The notes: a model not told the origin generated them from the sequence alone. A stretch of 64,000 nt of DNA from Pollutimonas nitritireducens (GCF_002849615.1 NZ_PDNV01000007.1:62001-126000), one strand, 5' to 3'; shown: positions 10,786 to 19,810, counted from the first letter of the stretch. Numbers and translations: made by a program.

Positions 10786-10813
10786 CTGAATCTTGTCACA
10801 AGCACGGCCGGGC

Positions 10814-11608
10814 TCACTTGCCTCCCTTGCGCGACAAGGCGACTGCACGAGGGCTCACCGCAGTAGATTCCGCAACGGTGGCGCGCCGACGCCGCGCAGC
10901 CGGCTTCCTGCCGGTGACAAGGCTGGAAGTAAGGCGCTTGAAGGCAATGCCCATGTGATTCTGCATGGCCGACTTGGCCAGTTCTGGCTTCTTGCTGCGC
11001 AGCGCCTTCAATATCGCGCGATGTTCGCGGATGGCGTCCTGCCAAACGTCATTGGTCTCGAAGTGGCTGTCGAGCTGGTCGAAAAGCGGCCCCATGCGAA
11101 AATCAAACATGCGCTTTACCACATCGACCAGCACGCTGTTGCCGGTAGCCTCGGCAATACGCACATGAAACAGCCTATCGGCTTCAACGGGTTTTATTCC
11201 CGCCAAGGCATCGGCTTCCATCATGTCGATGGCTTCCTCGATGGCGTCGAACTGGGGCTTGTCTCCCGCTTTCGCGGCGATCGCGGCCACTTCGCCTTCC
11301 AGCAGGATGCGCGCCTGTATGACTTCCAGCGGCCCCTCTTCGCCGGAAAGGTCAGGATGGTTTCTGGATGGCGCCGGCGGTTCGCAGATGTAGATCCCCG
11401 AACCCATCCGCACCTCGATATAGCCCTGCACCTCCAGAGCGATGAGGGCCTCGCGCAGCGAGGGTCGACTTACCCCCAGTTGCACCGCCAGGTCGCGCTC
11501 GGAAGGAAGCCGCGAACCGACGGGGAACTCCCCGGCGACAATAAGCGTACGCAACTGATCGCTGATCTGCCGATAAAGGCGCTGTGGCTCGATGACCTTG
11601 ATAGGCAT
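10814..11608 (-). CDS. GntR-family transcriptional regulator, FadR subfamily (FCD domain)
   Basis: Predicted DNA-binding regulator of 264 residues. The N-terminal winged helix-turn-helix is clear: LYRQISDQLRTLIVAGEF, then LPSERDLAVQLGVSRPSLREALIALE, which is the GntR signature, and GYIEVRMGSGIYI for the wing. Residues from about 90 to 235 form an all-helical FCD ligand-binding domain; the histidines in DRLFHVRIAEATGN and REHRAILKALRSKKPELAKSAMQNHM fit its metal-site pattern. This subfamily controls uptake and breakdown of uronates, aldonates, lactate and similar acids (UxuR, ExuR, DgoR, LldR). It is the last gene of the minus-strand group SDR, Ldh-family enzyme, regulator, and is the likely controller of the divergent promoter at 13470-13727, probably relieved by a pathway acid. 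Confidence 0.9.
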   Translation of the reverse strand: MPIKVIEPQRLYRQISDQLRTLIVAGEFPVGSRLPSERDLAVQLGVSRPSLREALIALEVQGYIEVRMGSGIYICEPPAPSRNHPDLSGEEGPLEVIQARILLEGEVAAIAAKAGDKPQFDAIEEAIDMMEADALAGIKPVEADRLFHVRIAEATGNSVLVDVVKRMFDFRMGPLFDQLDSHFETNDVWQDAIREHRAILKALRSKKPELAKSAMQNHMGIAFKRLTSSLVTGRKPAARRRRATVAESTAVSPRAVALSRKGGK

Positions 11609-11650
11609 AATAGGAATTCACCGCGGATTGATTGCTATACGGGGCTACAT

Positions 11651-12712
11651 TTAACCACCGATCGGAGATGGGAACGCTATGCCGTAACGTTCCGAACACT
11701 CAGCCAGCATCGGCCCGATGGTAGCATGCAGCGCCACCCCGTCGGCCAGCTGTTCGGCGCGGCGGACCATGCCCCGATCGCCGGGCATCCGTACGGCCTC
11801 CACGCCGGGCACGGGTGGGTTGCTACGGCATGCGTCGGCGATCCAGTCGGTCTGGCGCTCGAAGGCGTCAGTGCCCGCAAAAGCGGATGGATCATAGAGC
11901 GTCATGAACACGGTGGCGCCCCAGCCCGCGGGCGCGTCCGCTCGACCATGGCCAGCCAGTCCGCCGGTCAGCGCCTCGACGATAAGCGCCAACCCAAAGC
12001 CTTTATGGCCGTATTCCTGCCCGCCTATCGGCATGATGGTACCGGGCGGATCGGTTTCCAGAACAGCCGGATCGCGGCTAGGTTTGCCCTGTGCATCCAG
12101 CATGCAATCGTACTTGAAAGCTTGGCCAGCCTTCTGCAAACGCGCGCTCAACCCATTGGTCACGATAGAGGACGAGATATCGACAAGCAGCGGGTTGCCG
12201 GAGGTGGGAATACCCGCTGCAATCGGATCGGGGGTGAACACGGCCCGGCGCCCGCCAAACGGGGCGACGCTGGCCACCGCTGGATCGGAACTGGCCAGCA
12301 GCAACATCATTCCCTGCTCGGTGGCACGCAGAAGGTAGGCAGCGAGGCAGGCAATATGATGGCTGCGGCGTATGACCAGGGTCGCACTGCCGTACTGCCG
12401 GGCGCGTGGCACCAGGGTGTCGAGTCCTTGGTGCACCAGCCACGGGCCCGGCAAACGGCGGCCATCCCACAGTAAAGAAGCGCCCCGGTCGGACACCACG
12501 TCGGCTGAGCCGGAGAGCGCCATGGCGCCGCCCTGCATCTGCTTTACATAAGGAGCAAGCAAGGCCAGTCCGTGCGTATCGTGCCCCAGCAGGTCTCCTT
12601 CAACCAGGGTCTCGGCCACAGCCGTCGCCAGTGCCGCGTCCATGCCCGCGGCGCCCAGCACGTCGGTGGCGTAGCGGACAAGGTCCGGCGCGGAATATCG
12701 ATGTGCAGTCAT
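11651..12712 (-). CDS. Ldh-family (malate/L-lactate/AllD-type) NAD(P)-dependent oxidoreductase
   Basis: Member of the type-2 malate/L-lactate dehydrogenase family (with ureidoglycolate dehydrogenase AllD and 2,3-diketo-L-gulonate reductase DlgD), 353 residues. Family features are DLLGHDTHGLALLAPYVKQM near residue 40, in which the His of GHDTHG is an active-site position; VIRRSHHIACLAAYLLRA with the second histidine pair; a PDPIAAGIPTS stretch; and the C-terminal GHKGFGLALIVEALTGGLAG. Enzymes of this family use a 2-hydroxy or 2-keto acid substrate. I chose ATG 12712 rather than an upstream in-frame ATG at 12769 because it starts right at the family N-terminus and shares one base with the SDR stop codon (TGATG), implying coupled translation. 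Its real substrate is probably an intermediate of the local sugar-acid pathway. Confidence 0.88.
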   Translation of the reverse strand: MTAHRYSAPDLVRYATDVLGAAGMDAALATAVAETLVEGDLLGHDTHGLALLAPYVKQMQGGAMALSGSADVVSDRGASLLWDGRRLPGPWLVHQGLDTLVPRARQYGSATLVIRRSHHIACLAAYLLRATEQGMMLLLASSDPAVASVAPFGGRRAVFTPDPIAAGIPTSGNPLLVDISSSIVTNGLSARLQKAGQAFKYDCMLDAQGKPSRDPAVLETDPPGTIMPIGGQEYGHKGFGLALIVEALTGGLAGHGRADAPAGWGATVFMTLYDPSAFAGTDAFERQTDWIADACRSNPPVPGVEAVRMPGDRGMVRRAEQLADGVALHATIGPMLAECSERYGIAFPSPIGG

Positions 12713-13470
12713 CAGTAGGTCGCCCGTCCGCCGGAAATATCGAAGACGGCGCCCGTTGAAAACGAGCACTCTTCGGAGGAAAGCCAGGCCACAATCGATG
12801 CGATTTCATCCGGGGTGCCGAATCGGTTCATGGGAATCTTGGAAAGCATGAAATCAATGTGCTGCTGAGTCATCTGTGCAAACATGCCCGTACGCACTGC
12901 GGCAGGTGTAATGCAATTGACGTTGATGCCGGTCTGCGCGAGTTCCTTGCCCAACGACTTGGTCAAGGCGATGACGCCCGCCTTGGAGGCGCTATACGCC
13001 GAGGCATTCGGGTTGCCTTCCTTGCCGGCGATAGACGCTATATTGACGATTCGGCCATAACCTTTCTTGCGCATGACCGGGACCACGGCGCGGCAACATA
13101 GGAACGGGCCGCGCAGGTTCACGCTCATGACCTGGTCCCAGTCTGCAACCGGATAGTCCCAAACGGTGGTGTTCGGTCCGGTAATGCCAGCGCTGTTCAC
13201 AAGAATATCGATGGCATCGCCCGCACCGAGCGTGGCGTCCCTGGCAGCGTTGACCGACTCCTCAAGGGAAACATCGACGCTGACAGTGCGCGGCACATTC
13301 TGCTTGAATGTTTTCAGTGCATCCTCCAGCATCGCGGCGTCACGATCCCACAAGCTGACTGTTGCGCCGCCTTCTATCAAGCGATGAGCAATCGCCAATC
13401 CAATTCCCGCCGCCCCTCCTGTCACCACGGCATGCCGACCCGTAAAACCATAATGATTGCGTTGTGCCAC
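12712..13470 (-). CDS. SDR-family NAD(P)-dependent oxidoreductase
   Basis: Classical short-chain dehydrogenase of 252 residues. The cofactor motif TGGAAGIG lies at about 17-24, NSAG at about 91-94, the catalytic serine in NIASIAG (about 142) and YSASK (about 156-160). C-terminal FDISGGRATY is the usual SDR ending. The start is GTG, preceded by AAGGAG eight bases upstream. It is the first gene of the minus-strand half of the divergent sugar-acid cluster and overlaps the Ldh-family gene by one base. By context it probably oxidises or reduces a hydroxy group of an aldonate or keto-deoxy acid; similar SDRs act in L-fuconate and galactonate routes, but sequence alone does not settle the substrate. 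Confidence 0.92.
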   Translation of the reverse strand: MAQRNHYGFTGRHAVVTGGAAGIGLAIAHRLIEGGATVSLWDRDAAMLEDALKTFKQNVPRTVSVDVSLEESVNAARDATLGAGDAIDILVNSAGITGPNTTVWDYPVADWDQVMSVNLRGPFLCCRAVVPVMRKKGYGRIVNIASIAGKEGNPNASAYSASKAGVIALTKSLGKELAQTGINVNCITPAAVRTGMFAQMTQQHIDFMLSKIPMNRFGTPDEIASIVAWLSSEECSFSTGAVFDISGGRATY

Positions 13471-13507
13471 CTGTGCTCTCCTTGTTGGAATTATTCTGAT
13501 GATATTT

Positions 13508-13524
13508 GGTCAATTGGCCTGACC
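13508..13524. promoter_or_regulatory. Candidate GntR-type operator, distal (inverted repeat GGTCA-N7-TGACC)
   Basis: Perfect five-base arms GGTCA and TGACC in the divergent promoter region, 38 bases upstream of the SDR start codon. The left half overlaps a near-palindrome centred on CAATTG. GGT/ACC half-sites are characteristic of FadR-subfamily operators, so binding by the nearby regulator is plausible but untested; the seven-base spacer is longer than usual. Confidence 0.4.
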
Positions 13525-13614
13525 GCATTCAAGGGCTAGATTTCCATAGCAGCATGGCGTTGTCAAGCCAAATCCCGCCATGTTTATCTGCGGGTAAATC
13601 CTAGGAAGTCGAAT

Positions 13615-13625
13615 TGGTAATACCA
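13615..13625. promoter_or_regulatory. Candidate UxuR/ExuR-like operator (palindrome TGGTAATACCA)
   Basis: An eleven-base perfect palindrome with a single central base, preceded by AAT so that it reads AATTGGTAATACCA. This closely resembles the TTGGTATACCAA operators of UxuR, ExuR and LgoR, which belong to the same GntR subfamily as the regulator encoded here and also control uronate and aldonate genes. It lies 102 bases upstream of the UxaA-family start codon, a good position for repression of that promoter. Confidence 0.6.
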
Positions 13626-13629
13626 CTTT

Positions 13630-13645
13630 ACCTGCAAACGCAGGT
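13630..13645. promoter_or_regulatory. Inverted repeat ACCTGC-N4-GCAGGT upstream of the UxaA-family gene
   Basis: Perfect six-base arms with an AAAC spacer, five bases downstream of the TGGTAATACCA palindrome and about 80 bases before the UxaA-family start. It could be a second protein-binding site or a small hairpin in the leader transcript. No promoter hexamers near it are convincing. Confidence 0.4.
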
Positions 13646-13726
13646 GTAATAGACTGCGCGGAGAAAGGCATTCATCCCGTCAACACCCACAGCGACCCAT
13701 CCGGACAAACGCACAGGAAAAACAAC

Positions 13727-15289
13727 GTGGCGCAAGAGATATCCATAGCAGTCGAGTCCATCAGCAGGCGCAGCATGGCGCCTGCTGCACTTCGACTCAA
13801 TCCCAACGACGACGTACTGATTGCGACACGCGACATCCCGCCGGGCACACCGTTACCCGACCATCTAATCAAGTCGTCCGACGCCATCCCCGCCGGACAC
13901 AAGTTGGCCGCCACGTCCATTGCCACCGGAGCGCCGGTGCGTCGCTACAACCAGATCATCGGTTTTGCCACACGCGACATCACACCCGGCCAGCATATCC
14001 ATTTGCACAATCTGGCCATGCACGATTTCGAACGCGACTATGCCTTTTGCGCCGATGTCATCGACACACCTGTTCCCGACCAGCAACGGACGTTCCAGGG
14101 CATCGTGCGCCCGAACGGCACTGTGGCAACCCGCAACTACATAGGCGTCATCAGCAGCGTCAATTGCTCGGCCACGGTCTGTCGCCAGATCGCCGATGCT
14201 TTTCGCGGCGAAGCGCTGGCAGCATTTCCCAACGTCGACGGTGTTGTGTCGATCACGCACAAAACGGGCTGCGGCATGGCCAGCAACGGCGAAGGCATCG
14301 ATGTCTTGAGACGCGTCACCGCCGGCTATATCCGGCATCCCAATTTTGCCGCGGTACTGTTCATTGGACTGGGGTGTGAATCGAATCAGGTCAGCTCCCT
14401 GCTGGGCGCCGAAGGCCTGGCCGAGTCCGACCGCCTGCGCGTCATGACCATCCAGGATATTGGCGGCACGCGAAAAACCATCGAACGCGGCATCGAACTC
14501 GTACGCGAGCTCCTCCCTGTCGCCAATCGGGTCGCACGCGAACCCCTCCCCATCAGCCACCTCACAGTCGGGCTGCAATGCGGCGGCTCCGACGGCTATT
14601 CGGGTATCACGGCCAATCCCGCACTGGGTGCTGCCATGGACCTCCTGGTGCAGCATGGAGGCACCGCGATCCTCAGCGAAACCCCCGAAATCTACGGTGC
14701 GGAACATCTGCTCACTCGCAGGGCCGTATCGCGCGCGATCGGTGAAAAGCTGGTCGACCGTATTCACTGGTGGGAACGTTATACAGAGCGGTTGGGCGGC
14801 GAAATGAATAACAATCCGTCTCCGGGCAACAAGGCGGGCGGCCTCACCACCATACTCGAAAAGTCGCTTGGCGCCGTTGCCAAGGCTGGCACCAGCAATT
14901 TATCGGACGTGGTCGAATACGCGCAACCTGTCACTACGCGCGGCCTGGTGTTCATGGACACCCCCGGCTACGACCCCGTGTCCGCCACCGGCCAGGTCGC
15001 CGGAGGCGCCAACGTCATATGCTTTACCACCGGCCGCGGCTCGGTATATGGCTGCAAGCCCTCCCCCTCGCTGAAACTGGCCACCAATTCATTGATGTAT
15101 GGCCACATGAGCGAAGACATGGATATCAACTGTGGCGACATCCTTGACGGCGCCAGCACGGTGCAACAGAAAGGTGAAGAGATTTTCAACCGCATCATCG
15201 AGATCGCGTCCGGAGCCGCCACCAAAAGCGAAGAGCATGGCATGGGTGAAGATGAGTTCGCGCCCTGGATACTGGGTCCCACCATGTAA
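13727..15289 (+). CDS. UxaA-family sugar-acid dehydratase (altronate/galactarate dehydratase-like)
   Basis: 520-residue hydro-lyase of the UxaA/GarD family, which removes water from an aldonate or aldarate to give a 2-keto-3-deoxy acid using a metal cofactor. An N-terminal SAF domain (about 20-105, with DNVLIATRDIPPGT-like sequence) precedes the catalytic domains. Conserved family blocks are visible: THKTGCGMASNGEG, VLFIGLGCESNQVSSLLG, LQCGGSDGYSGITANPALG, ENPSPG-type NPSPGNKAGGL, and CFTTGRGSVYGCKPSPSLK. Both halves of the enzyme are fused and full length, unlike the split sulfolactate lyase SuyAB. The GTG start is chosen because AGGAA lies seven bases before it; ATG 13775 is an alternative. 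The exact substrate is not predictable: sequence is nearer UxaA than GarD in several blocks. It is divergent from the SDR gene and heads the plus-strand catabolic and ABC importer genes. Confidence 0.9.
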   Translation: MAQEISIAVESISRRSMAPAALRLNPNDDVLIATRDIPPGTPLPDHLIKSSDAIPAGHKLAATSIATGAPVRRYNQIIGFATRDITPGQHIHLHNLAMHDFERDYAFCADVIDTPVPDQQRTFQGIVRPNGTVATRNYIGVISSVNCSATVCRQIADAFRGEALAAFPNVDGVVSITHKTGCGMASNGEGIDVLRRVTAGYIRHPNFAAVLFIGLGCESNQVSSLLGAEGLAESDRLRVMTIQDIGGTRKTIERGIELVRELLPVANRVAREPLPISHLTVGLQCGGSDGYSGITANPALGAAMDLLVQHGGTAILSETPEIYGAEHLLTRRAVSRAIGEKLVDRIHWWERYTERLGGEMNNNPSPGNKAGGLTTILEKSLGAVAKAGTSNLSDVVEYAQPVTTRGLVFMDTPGYDPVSATGQVAGGANVICFTTGRGSVYGCKPSPSLKLATNSLMYGHMSEDMDINCGDILDGASTVQQKGEEIFNRIIEIASGAATKSEEHGMGEDEFAPWILGPTM

Positions 15290-15348
15290 GCAGGCTCCAC
15301 CCCAACCACGACTCGAGGGTAAATGCGTTGAACAACACGAAGCAGGCC

Positions 15349-16302
15349 ATGAAAATTCTAATCACTGACTATGACTTTCCCGACCTCGAACTTGAACAGT
15401 CGCTGTATCGCGACGCAGGCATCGAAGTCGTCACGGCGCAGTGCCGTACGGAAGCCGACGTCATTGCGGCCTCTGAAGGCTGCCACGGTTTACTGGTGCA
15501 ATATGCGCCGGTCAATGCTGCTGTCTTCCAGGCGCGCCCCAATATACGCATCGTAAGCCGCTACGGTGCCGGTTTCGACACGGTAAATACCGCCGACGCC
15601 AAAGCACATGGCGTATGGGTGGGCAACTCGCCCGACTATGGCGTGGGCGAAGTGGCGACCCACGCCTTTGCCATGATGCTGTCCCTCTTGCGGCACATTA
15701 CCTTTTACGATCGCGACGTCAAGAACGGCATGTGGCATTTTTCCTCGGCAGGCCCCATACGCCGCGTTTCCGACATGACCGTTGGCATCCTTGGACTGGG
15801 CCGTATCGGCAAGCGTATGGCACATATCAGCCGTAATAGCTTCAAGCACGTCATCGCCTGCGATCCTTATCTGCTCGATGGCGACTTCCCATCCTACGTC
15901 GAGCGCGCCACGCTGAACGAACTGTTTTCCAGGGCCGACGCTATCTCCTTGCATGTTCCCCTCACCGAGGAAACACGCAATATCGTCAACAAGGATGTAC
16001 TCGATCTCATGAGGCCCGGCAGCGTATTAGTCAATACGGCGCGTGGCCCGGTGGTAGATATCGACGCCTTGCTGGACACTCTGGACGAAGGCCGCCTCGA
16101 CGGCGCCGCACTGGATGTCTTGCCGCAAGAGCCGCCCGCTACGGACGCACGCATCGTGCAACATCCCCGCGTTCTCCTCTCACCCCATGCGGCGTTCTAT
16201 TCGGTAGTGGCCGAAAAAGAGCTCCGGCGCAAGGCGGCCCAGAACCTGGTCGACTGGGCCAGCAATGGGCGCCCGTCTTATGTAGTGGTTGAAGGAAGGT
16301 AG
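15349..16302 (+). CDS. D-isomer-specific 2-hydroxyacid dehydrogenase (CtBP/SerA-like)
   Basis: NAD-dependent reductase or dehydrogenase of 317 residues acting on D-2-hydroxy acids or their 2-keto forms, such as hydroxypyruvate or glyoxylate. The nucleotide-binding motif is [12 protein letters not shown] (GxGxxG). The catalytic arginine lies in [10 protein letters not shown], the glutamate in the DVLPQEPP segment and the histidine in [10 protein letters not shown]; the Ala after His and the spacing fit the C-terminal-binding-protein subgroup. I chose ATG 15349 ([17 protein letters not shown]) over an in-frame TTG at 15328, as it starts at the first beta-strand. It follows the dehydratase by 60 bp and precedes the ABC ATPase by 41 bp, so it belongs to the same plus-strand operon and probably handles a pathway 2-keto acid. 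Confidence 0.9.
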   Translation: MKILITDYDFPDLELEQSLYRDAGIEVVTAQCRTEADVIAASEGCHGLLVQYAPVNAAVFQARPNIRIVSRYGAGFDTVNTADAKAHGVWVGNSPDYGVGEVATHAFAMMLSLLRHITFYDRDVKNGMWHFSSAGPIRRVSDMTVGILGLGRIGKRMAHISRNSFKHVIACDPYLLDGDFPSYVERATLNELFSRADAISLHVPLTEETRNIVNKDVLDLMRPGSVLVNTARGPVVDIDALLDTLDEGRLDGAALDVLPQEPPATDARIVQHPRVLLSPHAAFYSVVAEKELRRKAAQNLVDWASNGRPSYVVVEGR

Positions 16303-16343
16303 GGCAGCAAAGACCGATAACCCCCGAGACAAAGGAAAGCGGC

Positions 16344-17429
16344 ATGGCATCAGTGCAAATTCGAAACGTACAAAAATACTTTGGAAGTACGCAGGTCATC
16401 CGGGGTGTAAACATCGACATAAAGGATGGCGAATTTGCAGTGCTGGTGGGGCCATCCGGTTGTGGAAAATCCACGCTGTTGCGCATGCTGGCCGGGCTCG
16501 AAGAAATCACGCACGGGGAAATTCTTATCGGCGATAAAGTGGTCAATAATGTGGCGCCCAAGGAACGCGACATCGCCATGGTGTTTCAAAACTATGCCTT
16601 GTATCCCCACATGACGGTGTACGACAACATGGCCTTTTCACTGATATTGGCCAGGTCGGATAAAGCCGTCATCAAGCAACGCGTCGACAAGGCGTCCGAA
16701 GTGCTGGGCCTGGGTGAGCTGCTGGACCGATATCCGCGCCAACTGTCGGGCGGCCAGCGTCAGCGCGTGGCCATGGGTCGCGCCATTGTGCGGGATCCAC
16801 AAGTGTTCCTGTTCGACGAACCGTTGTCCAACCTGGATGCCAAATTGCGGGTGCAGATGCGCGCCGAGATCAAGGCCTTGCACCAGCGCCTGCGCACCAC
16901 GTCGGTATACGTGACACATGACCAGATCGAAGCCATGACCATGGCCGATCAAATCGTCGTCATGCACGACGGCATCGTCGAGCAATTCGGAAAGCCGCTG
17001 GAAATCTACGACCATCCCCGCAATCTGTTCGTGGCAGGTTTCATCGGCTCGCCCGCCATGAATTTCATTCCAGGCATTCTGCGCCACGGGGCAACAGATT
17101 CACAGGTGGAGTTTCCCGACGGCACTGTCTTGCCCGCGCCGGCAAGCGCACAAGGCATGGGGTCGGATGGCGACAAAGTCATTTACGGCGTGCGACCCGA
17201 ACATCTGACTATCGGTTCCCCTGGCGCCGGCTTGAAGTCCGTGGTCACCGTCATAGAACCCACCGGCGCCAATACCGAAGTCTATTCGCGGTTTTGCGAT
17301 GTCAACATCATTTCGATCTTCCGCGAACGGCACGACTTTGCCGCTGGCGACGTATTGCATCTGGCGCCCGACGCCAACCACACTCATTTGTTCGATGCGC
17401 AGTCCGGCAACGCACTGACGCGCGTCTGA
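16344..17429 (+). CDS. Carbohydrate ABC transporter ATP-binding protein (UgpC/MalK type)
   Basis: ATPase of 361 residues for the importer encoded by the next three genes. Walker [10 protein letters not shown] is at 36-44, the Q-loop in [16 protein letters not shown], signature [15 protein letters not shown], Walker [17 protein letters not shown] and switch histidine in [10 protein letters not shown]. The C-terminal 120 residues form the OB/TOBE regulatory domain typical of MalK/UgpC, including [10 protein letters not shown] and YGVRPEHL. The start codon has AAAGGAAA in front. Unusually for such operons, the ATPase gene comes first, before the binding protein and permeases. UgpC/MalK-type ATPases serve CUT1 importers of glycerol-phosphate, di- and oligosaccharides and related compounds. 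Confidence 0.95.
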   Translation: MASVQIRNVQKYFGSTQVIRGVNIDIKDGEFAVLVGPSGCGKSTLLRMLAGLEEITHGEILIGDKVVNNVAPKERDIAMVFQNYALYPHMTVYDNMAFSLILARSDKAVIKQRVDKASEVLGLGELLDRYPRQLSGGQRQRVAMGRAIVRDPQVFLFDEPLSNLDAKLRVQMRAEIKALHQRLRTTSVYVTHDQIEAMTMADQIVVMHDGIVEQFGKPLEIYDHPRNLFVAGFIGSPAMNFIPGILRHGATDSQVEFPDGTVLPAPASAQGMGSDGDKVIYGVRPEHLTIGSPGAGLKSVVTVIEPTGANTEVYSRFCDVNIISIFRERHDFAAGDVLHLAPDANHTHLFDAQSGNALTRV

Positions 17430-17463
17430 TTTCTGGAGGCTTTGACGATGTAGCACCGCGGCA

Positions 17464-17478
17464 TGGGACGTTGTCCCA
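17464..17478 (+). promoter_or_regulatory. Short perfect hairpin before the ABC binding-protein gene
   Basis: TGGGAC and GTCCCA arms enclose a GTT triloop, ending seven bases before the AAAGGAG ribosome-binding site of the binding-protein gene. It may block 5' decay or mark a processing site so that the binding protein is made in excess; this is inferred. Confidence 0.45.
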
Positions 17479-17499
17479 CTAACCAAAGGAGTGGATGAC

Positions 17500-18816
17500 A
17501 TGACAAAACTTACAAGACGCGATTTCCTCGTTTCGACAGCAGGTATTGCTGCCGCATCGGCTGTGGGAGGCAATGCATTTGCCGCCACCGGCAACCAATT
17601 GGTGTACAAGCCCGAAGATGGCGCGAAATTGCGTGTTCTCAGATGGAAACGGTTTGTACAAGGAGACGAAGATCTCTGGAACGCCAACACAAAAAAATTC
17701 ACGGAAAAAACCGGCGTCGAAGTGCGGGTGGACTCTGAGGGCTGGGAAGACGTCCGACCCAAGGCGGCGGTTGCCGCCAATATCGGCAGCGGGCCCGACA
17801 TTGTCATTGGCTGGTTCGACGACCCGCATCAGTACCCCGATAAACTGATCGATCTGTCCGAACTGGCCAACTATCTCGACAAGAAATATGGCGGCTGGTA
17901 CGACGTATGCAAAAAGTATGGCATGCGCGGCGACAAATGGATCGCCCTGCCCCTGGGGGTGGTGGGTAACGCCATCGTATATCGCGAGAGCCAGGTCAAG
18001 GCCGCCGGATTCGATGGTATTCCGAAAGACACGGCGGGTTTCCTCAAGCTGTGCCAGGCCCTGAAAGCGAAGGACACTCCTGTGGGGTTCGCACTTGGCA
18101 AGGCGGTAGGCGACGGCAATAACTGGGCGCACTGGCTGCTATGGTCACACGGGGGGATGATGGTCGATGAAAAAGCCAATGTGGTCATCAATTCACCCGA
18201 AACGTGGGAAGCGCTTGAATACGCGAAGCAACTGTATGCAACCTTCGTCCCCGGCACACTGTCGTGGCAGGATCCGTCCAACAACAAAGCGTTCCTCGAC
18301 AATCAGGTCAGCGTCACGGCCAACGGCATCTCGGTTTACTACGCCGCCAAGAATTCCACCGACCCCAAATGGCAAGCGTTGGCCAAAGACATCCAGCATG
18401 CGCATTTGCCCATAGGTCCCATCGGCAAGCCCACAGAACTTATGCAAATCACGCAAATGATGCTGTTCCAGCACACCAAGTACCCGAATGCAGCCAAAGC
18501 GTATCTGCAATTCATGTTGGAGGCCGAACAATACAACCCATGGATGGAAGCAGCCATCGGCTACGTCAGCCAGCCTTTGAAAGCCTACGAGGCCAACCCC
18601 GTCTGGACGGTTGATCCCAAGCATACGGTTTATCGCGATGCGGCGGCGCTCATGCTCGATAACGGCCACGCGGGTCCGCTTGGAACTGCCTCCGCGGCAG
18701 TCATGGCCGACTACGTGTTGCTCGATATGATCGCCAACGCCGCGAGCGGCGCCAAGTCACCCAAAGACGCAGCGGAACAAGCGGCCGAACGCGCCAAACG
18801 TTACTACAAGACCTGA
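17500..18816 (+). CDS. Extracellular solute-binding protein of a carbohydrate ABC transporter (family 1), twin-arginine signal
   Basis: Periplasmic binding protein of 438 residues (MalE/UgpB-like class). The N-terminus MTKLTRRDFLVSTAGIAAAS has a twin-arginine motif (TRRDFLV) and a hydrophobic stretch ending in AFA, so export in folded form by Tat is predicted. Typical family features are LRVLRWKRFVQGDEDLW near the mature start, VEVRVDSEGWEDV, the internal WIALPLGVVGNAIVYRE and several aromatic residues that usually stack on sugar rings. The strong ribosome site AAAGGAG (17485-17491) is eight bases from ATG 17500 and overlaps the in-frame GTG at 17491, which decides for the ATG. The ligand is unknown; by context a sugar acid, glycoside or oligosaccharide. 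It is followed by a stem-loop and then the permeases. Confidence 0.93.
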   Translation: MTKLTRRDFLVSTAGIAAASAVGGNAFAATGNQLVYKPEDGAKLRVLRWKRFVQGDEDLWNANTKKFTEKTGVEVRVDSEGWEDVRPKAAVAANIGSGPDIVIGWFDDPHQYPDKLIDLSELANYLDKKYGGWYDVCKKYGMRGDKWIALPLGVVGNAIVYRESQVKAAGFDGIPKDTAGFLKLCQALKAKDTPVGFALGKAVGDGNNWAHWLLWSHGGMMVDEKANVVINSPETWEALEYAKQLYATFVPGTLSWQDPSNNKAFLDNQVSVTANGISVYYAAKNSTDPKWQALAKDIQHAHLPIGPIGKPTELMQITQMMLFQHTKYPNAAKAYLQFMLEAEQYNPWMEAAIGYVSQPLKAYEANPVWTVDPKHTVYRDAAALMLDNGHAGPLGTASAAVMADYVLLDMIANAASGAKSPKDAAEQAAERAKRYYKT

Positions 18817-18856
18817 ATAATCGAACCCGTATAGCAGTGATTTGAGTCTGCCCCAT

Positions 18857-18887
18857 GGTCTGCGTCGGCATTTGCACGGCGCAGACC
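18857..18887 (+). promoter_or_regulatory. Stem-loop between the ABC binding-protein and first permease genes
   Basis: Perfect eight-base arms GGTCTGCG and CGCAGACC around a 15-base loop that itself can pair CGT with ACG. It sits 40 bases after the binding-protein stop and 24 bases before the permease start. A role in differential expression is inferred from position. Confidence 0.6.
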
Positions 18888-18910
18888 GGCGGAACTTGCC
18901 GAGGACGACT

Positions 18911-19810
18911 ATGCTTTCCCGTGTGCTGAACAATAGAAACTGGCTGGGCCTGGCTTTCATGCTTCCGACCGCCGTCCTGCTTTTGCTATTCCTGACCTAC
19001 CCGCTTGGACTCGGAATATGGCTGGGCTTCACTGACGCCAAGATTGGGCGTGCCGGGGAATGGGTAGGATTGGAAAACTACATTTACCTCTCCGGCGATT
19101 CCGTGGCGCAGCTGGCCTTGTTCAACACCCTGTTCTATACCTTTATTGCCAGCGTCCTGAAGTTCGCGCTGGGCCTGTGGCTTGCGCTGCTGCTGAACAA
19201 GAATCTGCCGTTCAAGGCGTTTTTCCGTTCCGTCGTGCTGCTGCCGTGGATAGTTCCGACGGCGCTGTCCGCCCTGGCGTTCTGGTGGATCTACGATGCC
19301 CAGTTTTCCATCATCAGTTGGGTGCTGGTCAAGATCGGCATTATCGACACTTATATCAACTTCCTGGGCGACCCCTGGATGGCTCGCCTCTCGACCATAA
19401 TCGCCAATGTCTGGCGGGGCATACCGTTCGTGGCCATCACGCTGCTTGCAGGCTTACAAACCATATCGCCCGCCTTGTACGAGGCCGCTTCGATCGACGG
19501 TGTGACGCCCTGGCAACAATTCCGTTTCGTCACCCTACCCTTACTGACACCCATTATTGCCGTCGTCATGACGTTCTCCGTCCTGTTCACGTTCACTGAC
19601 TTTCAACTGATCTATGTCCTTACCCGCGGCGGACCGCTCAACGCCACGCATCTTATGACTACCCTTTCCTTCCAGCGGGCGATTCCGGGTGGATCGCTCG
19701 GCGAGGGGGCCGCCCTGGCCATAATGATGGTGCCGTTCCTGCTGGCAGCCATCATGTTTTCCTACTTCGGTTTGCAACGGCGTGCATGGCAACAAGGCGG
19801 AGACAAGTGA
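18911..19810 (+). CDS. Carbohydrate ABC transporter permease (MalF/UgpA type)
   Basis: Inner-membrane subunit of 299 residues with six predicted helices, starting MLSRVLNNRNWLGLAFMLPT. The first helix is followed by YPLGLGIWLGFTDAKIGRAG, common in UgpA-like permeases. The EAA loop, which docks on the ATPase, is YEAASIDGVTPWQQFRFVTLPLLTP (about 194-218). ATG 18911 has GAGGA at the right distance; an earlier in-frame ATG-like start at 18842 lies inside the stem-loop region and encodes no membrane segment. The stop codon overlaps the start of the second permease by one base. Confidence 0.95.
   Translation: MLSRVLNNRNWLGLAFMLPTAVLLLLFLTYPLGLGIWLGFTDAKIGRAGEWVGLENYIYLSGDSVAQLALFNTLFYTFIASVLKFALGLWLALLLNKNLPFKAFFRSVVLLPWIVPTALSALAFWWIYDAQFSIISWVLVKIGIIDTYINFLGDPWMARLSTIIANVWRGIPFVAITLLAGLQTISPALYEAASIDGVTPWQQFRFVTLPLLTPIIAVVMTFSVLFTFTDFQLIYVLTRGGPLNATHLMTTLSFQRAIPGGSLGEGAALAIMMVPFLLAAIMFSYFGLQRRAWQQGGDK

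Noticed and set aside
10793-12475. 560-codon open frame on the plus strand
   Set aside because: It lies antisense to the FadR-type regulator and Ldh-family genes, which have clear domains. The protein is low-complexity and Arg/His/Gly-rich, with no motif; open only because of codon bias.
13865-14767. 300-codon frame antisense to the UxaA-family gene
   Set aside because: Mirror frame with no recognisable fold; the plus-strand protein has all family blocks.
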